NCBI GenBank assembly: GCA_025267735.1 | Contig: CM046298.1 | Location: 39,891,917-39,955,916, forward strand | DNA length: 64,000 nucleotides | Origin: Mactra quadrangularis | Lineage: Eukaryota; Mollusca; Bivalvia; Venerida; Mactridae | Direction: 5' to 3' | In this document: piece after piece, positions 60,122 to 64,000 of the stretch | How the letters are laid out: each line of letters starts with the position of its first letter | Position numbering within the stretch: position 1 is the first letter of the stretch | Program-made: the position numbers and the translations under genes | The notes under the pieces: model-generated | What the model was told of the DNA's origin: nothing | Seen by the model: only the letters and a program-made list of their open reading frames with translations | Databases searched by the model: none

Positions 60122-61711
60122 GTAGGTGATACTAATGCTTTGAAACTTAGATGATTTTTATCAATATTTTATGAAACTCGTTCTTTTCATAGAATGATGC
60201 ATGTCTGTAATGCTAAACCTTTTAGGTTTGTCATTTTTATCCAAATATGTTGACACTTTCTTAATGATGATACATGTTGGTGCACTTGAAGTAATTTATT
60301 GCCGATGTCAAAGGAACTATAAAAGAAGCAGTTATTTATGGTTAACGTTCGATGTTAACATTTTAGTCGAGTATTATGTTAGTTGATGTAACATGCTTTA
60401 TGCATTTATTTAATACTAATAAAGTTGTCATTTGCCATTCAATACTAAACTTGTCATTTACTTAATCTGTTCGTTTTAATTGTCTTCTTCGTGCTTATTT
60501 AATCCCAATTCATTTTAGGTGGTGTCATTTTTTACCATAAATATTGAGTTTTGCAAACCAAACACTGCATCTATTAATGTTTGAACAGATTTCATTCAAT
60601 TGGATACAGTCTGCAATGGTTAATGGCTTTTGTGGTATTGATTACTGTTTCATTTTCTACGATTTTGTGTGTTTTGGAACTAATAAAGAAAACCATTTGG
60701 GTCACAAATTAATGGTTATCTTTTACTGACAATTATTGGAAATGCCACATCTGGTCTCGTTAATTTGTTAGAAGTTTTTTATCATAGAAATCTTCTCTTT
60801 GGATTTGCAATATTGGTAGAGATTTTATCTGGTTTGCAGGAATTCTTATAATAATACGTGTTCAAGTTGTGACTGAAAACAGTTAAAGACTGATAGAGAC
60901 ATACAGCCTGGGATGTATTGTCAACAACAAACGTTCGAATTTAAGATATATATACTGTAAATTCAAGTTAACTCAATTTAGCATATTATATATTTTTAAA
61001 GAATTAAGATAAATATATGTTATAATGACTATGTTTTTAAGAGTGTCATTTATATTTCAGTATTAAACAAAACAGGTTAACACTTTCTTCATACAACTGA
61101 GGACAACTAAACTCATCTCTAATTGCTGACTCAGTATGTTTATGAGTTATGTTTACTCTTATACAATGTACCACGATCAATGAATTTAGATGTCGTTTAC
61201 CGCAACTTATCCATTTCTTTTAGCATTTACTTCTATTTTTTATGTCATTGCACACTTAAGAATCGCGTTGACTTGTAGTGTTTAGTGTTAAGCTTAATCA
61301 AGAATCAATTGATGTTAATGACGAAGTAATTTATTAAACAAATAGTGTTTGATAGAAGACTAATCTCACAGTAAAAATCTATAAATTTCTGATGCATGTA
61401 ATAATAGAGCCTAATTGGTTACAAAACTGCTGTGGTTAAATACTTTTGTTGTAGTTTGTGATCAATTTGATAAAAGTGTAGTTTGTATTGAAACTATCAA
61501 GGGGATACCCCAAGGTATCAAATAATTGGTTATCGTCAAATGGTGATTATTGGAAATGTTACATTGACTTGATTTGTAAGATACCGTGTTATCAATAATA
61601 TTTCTCTCAATATAAGGCAGAGATTTGTTCAGGTATTCTAAGAATGTTGTTTTTCACGTGGAACATTCATAACAATTAGTGTATTCATTACGGCTGGATT
61701 AAAATATAGTT

Positions 61712-61756
61712 ATGGATACTAAACCTTCAATGAGTGTTGTGAAAAGAGCTAAAAAG
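61712..61756 (+). CDS. Candidate alternative first exon D
   Basis: Fifteen codons, MDTKPSMSVVKRAKK, ending at donor gtgagt in phase 0. Nearest relative is exon C 1.6 kb upstream. Upstream DNA shares ggtatcaaataattggttat and attggaaatgttacat with the region before C. Confidence 0.62.
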
Positions 61757-64000
61757 GTGAGTAATTCTGTTGATTATGATAATTGATGATAATCGGAAAC
61801 TGATTGATACGTAATGTTATTAAATTGTTCGATTTTGGTTGAAGTGTGTTTTAATGTATTGTAATTCAAATAAAATTACACTTCAGGTTCTCTTATATAT
61901 ACATATAAGTGGGTTGATGCTGTCTGCATTTATGTGCGAAAAAAAGTTTTTATATTCAGTTCAATAAATTGCTATTGTACTAAATGTTACATAACTGTAA
62001 AAGAAATTATCTATTAGTCTATGTATGTCAAAGAGGAGAATCAAATCTTACAGAAAAAGCAATGAGCTGTTTAATTTGTTTTCGAGTTGATAGAATTAAA
62101 GAATCGATTTACTTTAAAGAAGATTTATAACTATATTTAAATAAGATTTAGAATTATAATTGCTTTGATAGAAATAGCATTTAAATGGTTACAAAAACGC
62201 AATTTAAATGCTTCGATTTTTATATCTTAATCGGACAATTGATTATCAACATCTATTAGAAGTTGGTTAAACATTACAAAGTTAATGCTTTAGAAGTCAC
62301 TACATTTTGTACTATTTAAAGCATAGCGTTTTGAAACATACTAAACACGTGGTGGTACGAGATTTGAAAGTTATTAATGGACTCTGTTTCGTTTCTGTTT
62401 TCTTGGCAGACATTGCGCTGTGTTAATGTTTGCCATTGAGAGTTCTTCTACCATGTGCATTCTTAACATTTCCATCTCCGTTTTAGCTGGCTATTAGCTG
62501 TTTCTTTTGTATCATATCCTGAACCTTTAATAGCTGTGTGGGTTTTCCTGTCAGGTCGCCTTTATATAACTATAATTGTTAGGGTTTTTTTTTTACTAAA
62601 TTCCCATTTACATTTGATCTTAAATTTCAGTGATCTGACCATCCTTTAAGAATACCACTTAGTTTAACTTGGACTTCAACAATACTTTTCATTACGTTAA
62701 GTTTACAATTAAGAGGCTTACTAACCTGGCGAACTTTCCTGAACACTTCACCTTTACCAAATCTCATTATCTTACACAAGGACAACTTATCCATTTTAGT
62801 TCAAAAACTCATGATAAATATCAAAGTTTCATGATAGCGTTTTATCTGTCTCGGCGGGAAACCGATTTCTAAATCCTGTGCTGCGCTCTTCCGCTGCACC
62901 AATGCCAAGGTTGTTTAAGCCTTATGCAAACGAATAATAATTACGGTGTTTTATAACTCTAAAATACATATATACTAAGATACGCACATGTTTTTTCTTG
63001 GCGGAACTAACAATGCTTCTATTGTTATAACAGACACCCTATTGTTTTAATTTACGAGCATACTACAATAAGTCTTTATTATCGAGATGATGTAAAAAGT
63101 AATAAAAAAATATGTGAGAAAATTTCTTCTTCCCTTGAATTTGAAGATTTGCAACATTTGTTATGTAATCAATCTTTGACTGCCCGATTAACTCAGTCAG
63201 TTGCACACAAGTCTACTGATCAAAAGGGTCTTAGATTTGATTCCCGGACGGAGACTTTTTTCCGTTGATAAAAATATGTGAGATTTTTCCTTTGAACTTC
63301 AAGATTTTAAACCTTAGTTACTTTACCAGTCTTGTTTTTTTATGAATAATGATACTAAGTTTTTCGTCAGAACTATATGTAGGCTTTATTAAATCGATTC
63401 TAACTTGGCGTGGTGTTCGTCCTTATGAACATGAGGCTTAAATCAGGTAGATGTATATTTTTAATTCATGGGAGGTAAATCTTTAAGATCAATGGAAAGT
63501 TTAATCAAAAGTTACTCACCTAGAATATATTCGATCCACGTAAATCGTGAATATTTGCTTACTTGAGTCTTCGATTAGAGATCCCAGAACTTAGGAAGCT
63601 TAATAATTGACCTTGTAAATCATGGGATCATGGATTAAAAAATAAGCATATAGTTTATCGATATACTTTTAATAGGACTTGTTTTCCAGTAAATTTACTG
63701 TTTTATGTCGCGATGCTATATACTATCGACATTCCTCCTAAGATGGAGAAGTTGTCAGTAGGATTATACTTTAAGTTGGACGACGATATTCGTATAATCG
63801 CGGTAATTTTCTAGGCAAATATACCTCTGACTTCAGTGTGCAAACACACTTATAGCACTTTTTGCTTGCAAGTTGTTCGTCGGACCTAAAATATTGTTGT
63901 TTAATTACCAGGGCTCGAATTTCAGCTCGCATACTCGCAAAATGCGAGTGGATTTTGAAAATTGCGAGTAACTTTCATTATAACTTACCAATTTTCGCGA
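61757..64000. other. Downstream of candidate exon D to window edge
   Basis: No in-phase exon with a good acceptor was found, so the body of the plus-strand gene must lie further right or starts with exons I cannot recognise. Contains a SINE head at 63.2 kb. The last 90 bases (ctcgcatactcgcaaaatgc and inverted pieces) look like the start of another repeat. Confidence 0.5.
63178..63262 (+). mobile_element. SINE tRNA-like head
   Basis: cccgattaactcagtcagtt (box A region), caagtctactgatcaaaagg and ttagatttgattcccggacg (box B region) match the head of the SINE at 18,911. The body is not recognisable beyond it. Confidence 0.65.

Overview
This is a window of animal nuclear DNA: AT-rich, intron-rich, full of transposon relics, with no prokaryote-style gene organisation. 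The tRNA-headed SINEs, the many small inverted-repeat elements and the style of the gene suggest a mollusc, probably a bivalve. That taxonomic guess is inference and no sequence comparison could be run.

Gene 1 (minus strand, 45,552 down to the left edge) is a prominin (CD133-like) gene. I joined 22 exons by hand. All have AG acceptors, all have GT donors except one GC donor, and intron phase is consistent at every junction. They give 684 codons: signal peptide, TM1 with its Cys-rich cytoplasmic motif, TM2, a large helical extracellular loop, TM3, TM4, and a second extracellular loop up to the Cys-containing stretch just before TM5. TM5, the C-terminal tail and the 3' UTR lie beyond base 1. 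A 15-nt microexon is a further candidate, and one short exon may be missing between 2,689 and 3,738. Intron 1 is about 13.9 kb and intron 2 about 11.2 kb.

Gene 2 (plus strand, 54.9 kb to the right edge) is suggested only by four short exon-like units at 54,903, 58,305, 60,077 and 61,712. Three start with ATG-GAT and all end at a consensus GT donor in the same phase. They look like tandemly duplicated alternative first exons of a gene whose body lies past base 64,000. Its product cannot be named.

Mobile DNA fills most of the rest. Intron 2 holds a decayed non-LTR retrotransposon (20,617-29,195) split by two oppositely oriented copies of a roughly 2-kb element with a hairpin at each end. Together they form an imperfect palindrome of about 6 kb. 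Removing both copies restores the retrotransposon frame exactly at both junctions. Intron 8 holds a 2.67-kb inverted-repeat element filled by about 37 copies of a 43-bp satellite rich in TTACGTAA; it ends only 13 bp from the exon 8 donor. A 144-bp tandem repeat near the left edge carries a direct AGGTCA AGGTCA motif in each of five units. Several short inverted-repeat families have clear target duplications: 9-10 bp (three families), 8 bp (hAT-like), 5 bp, and TA.

No true tRNA or rRNA gene, CRISPR array or bacterial feature was found. Most long open frames in the window are chance frames or translations of repeats.
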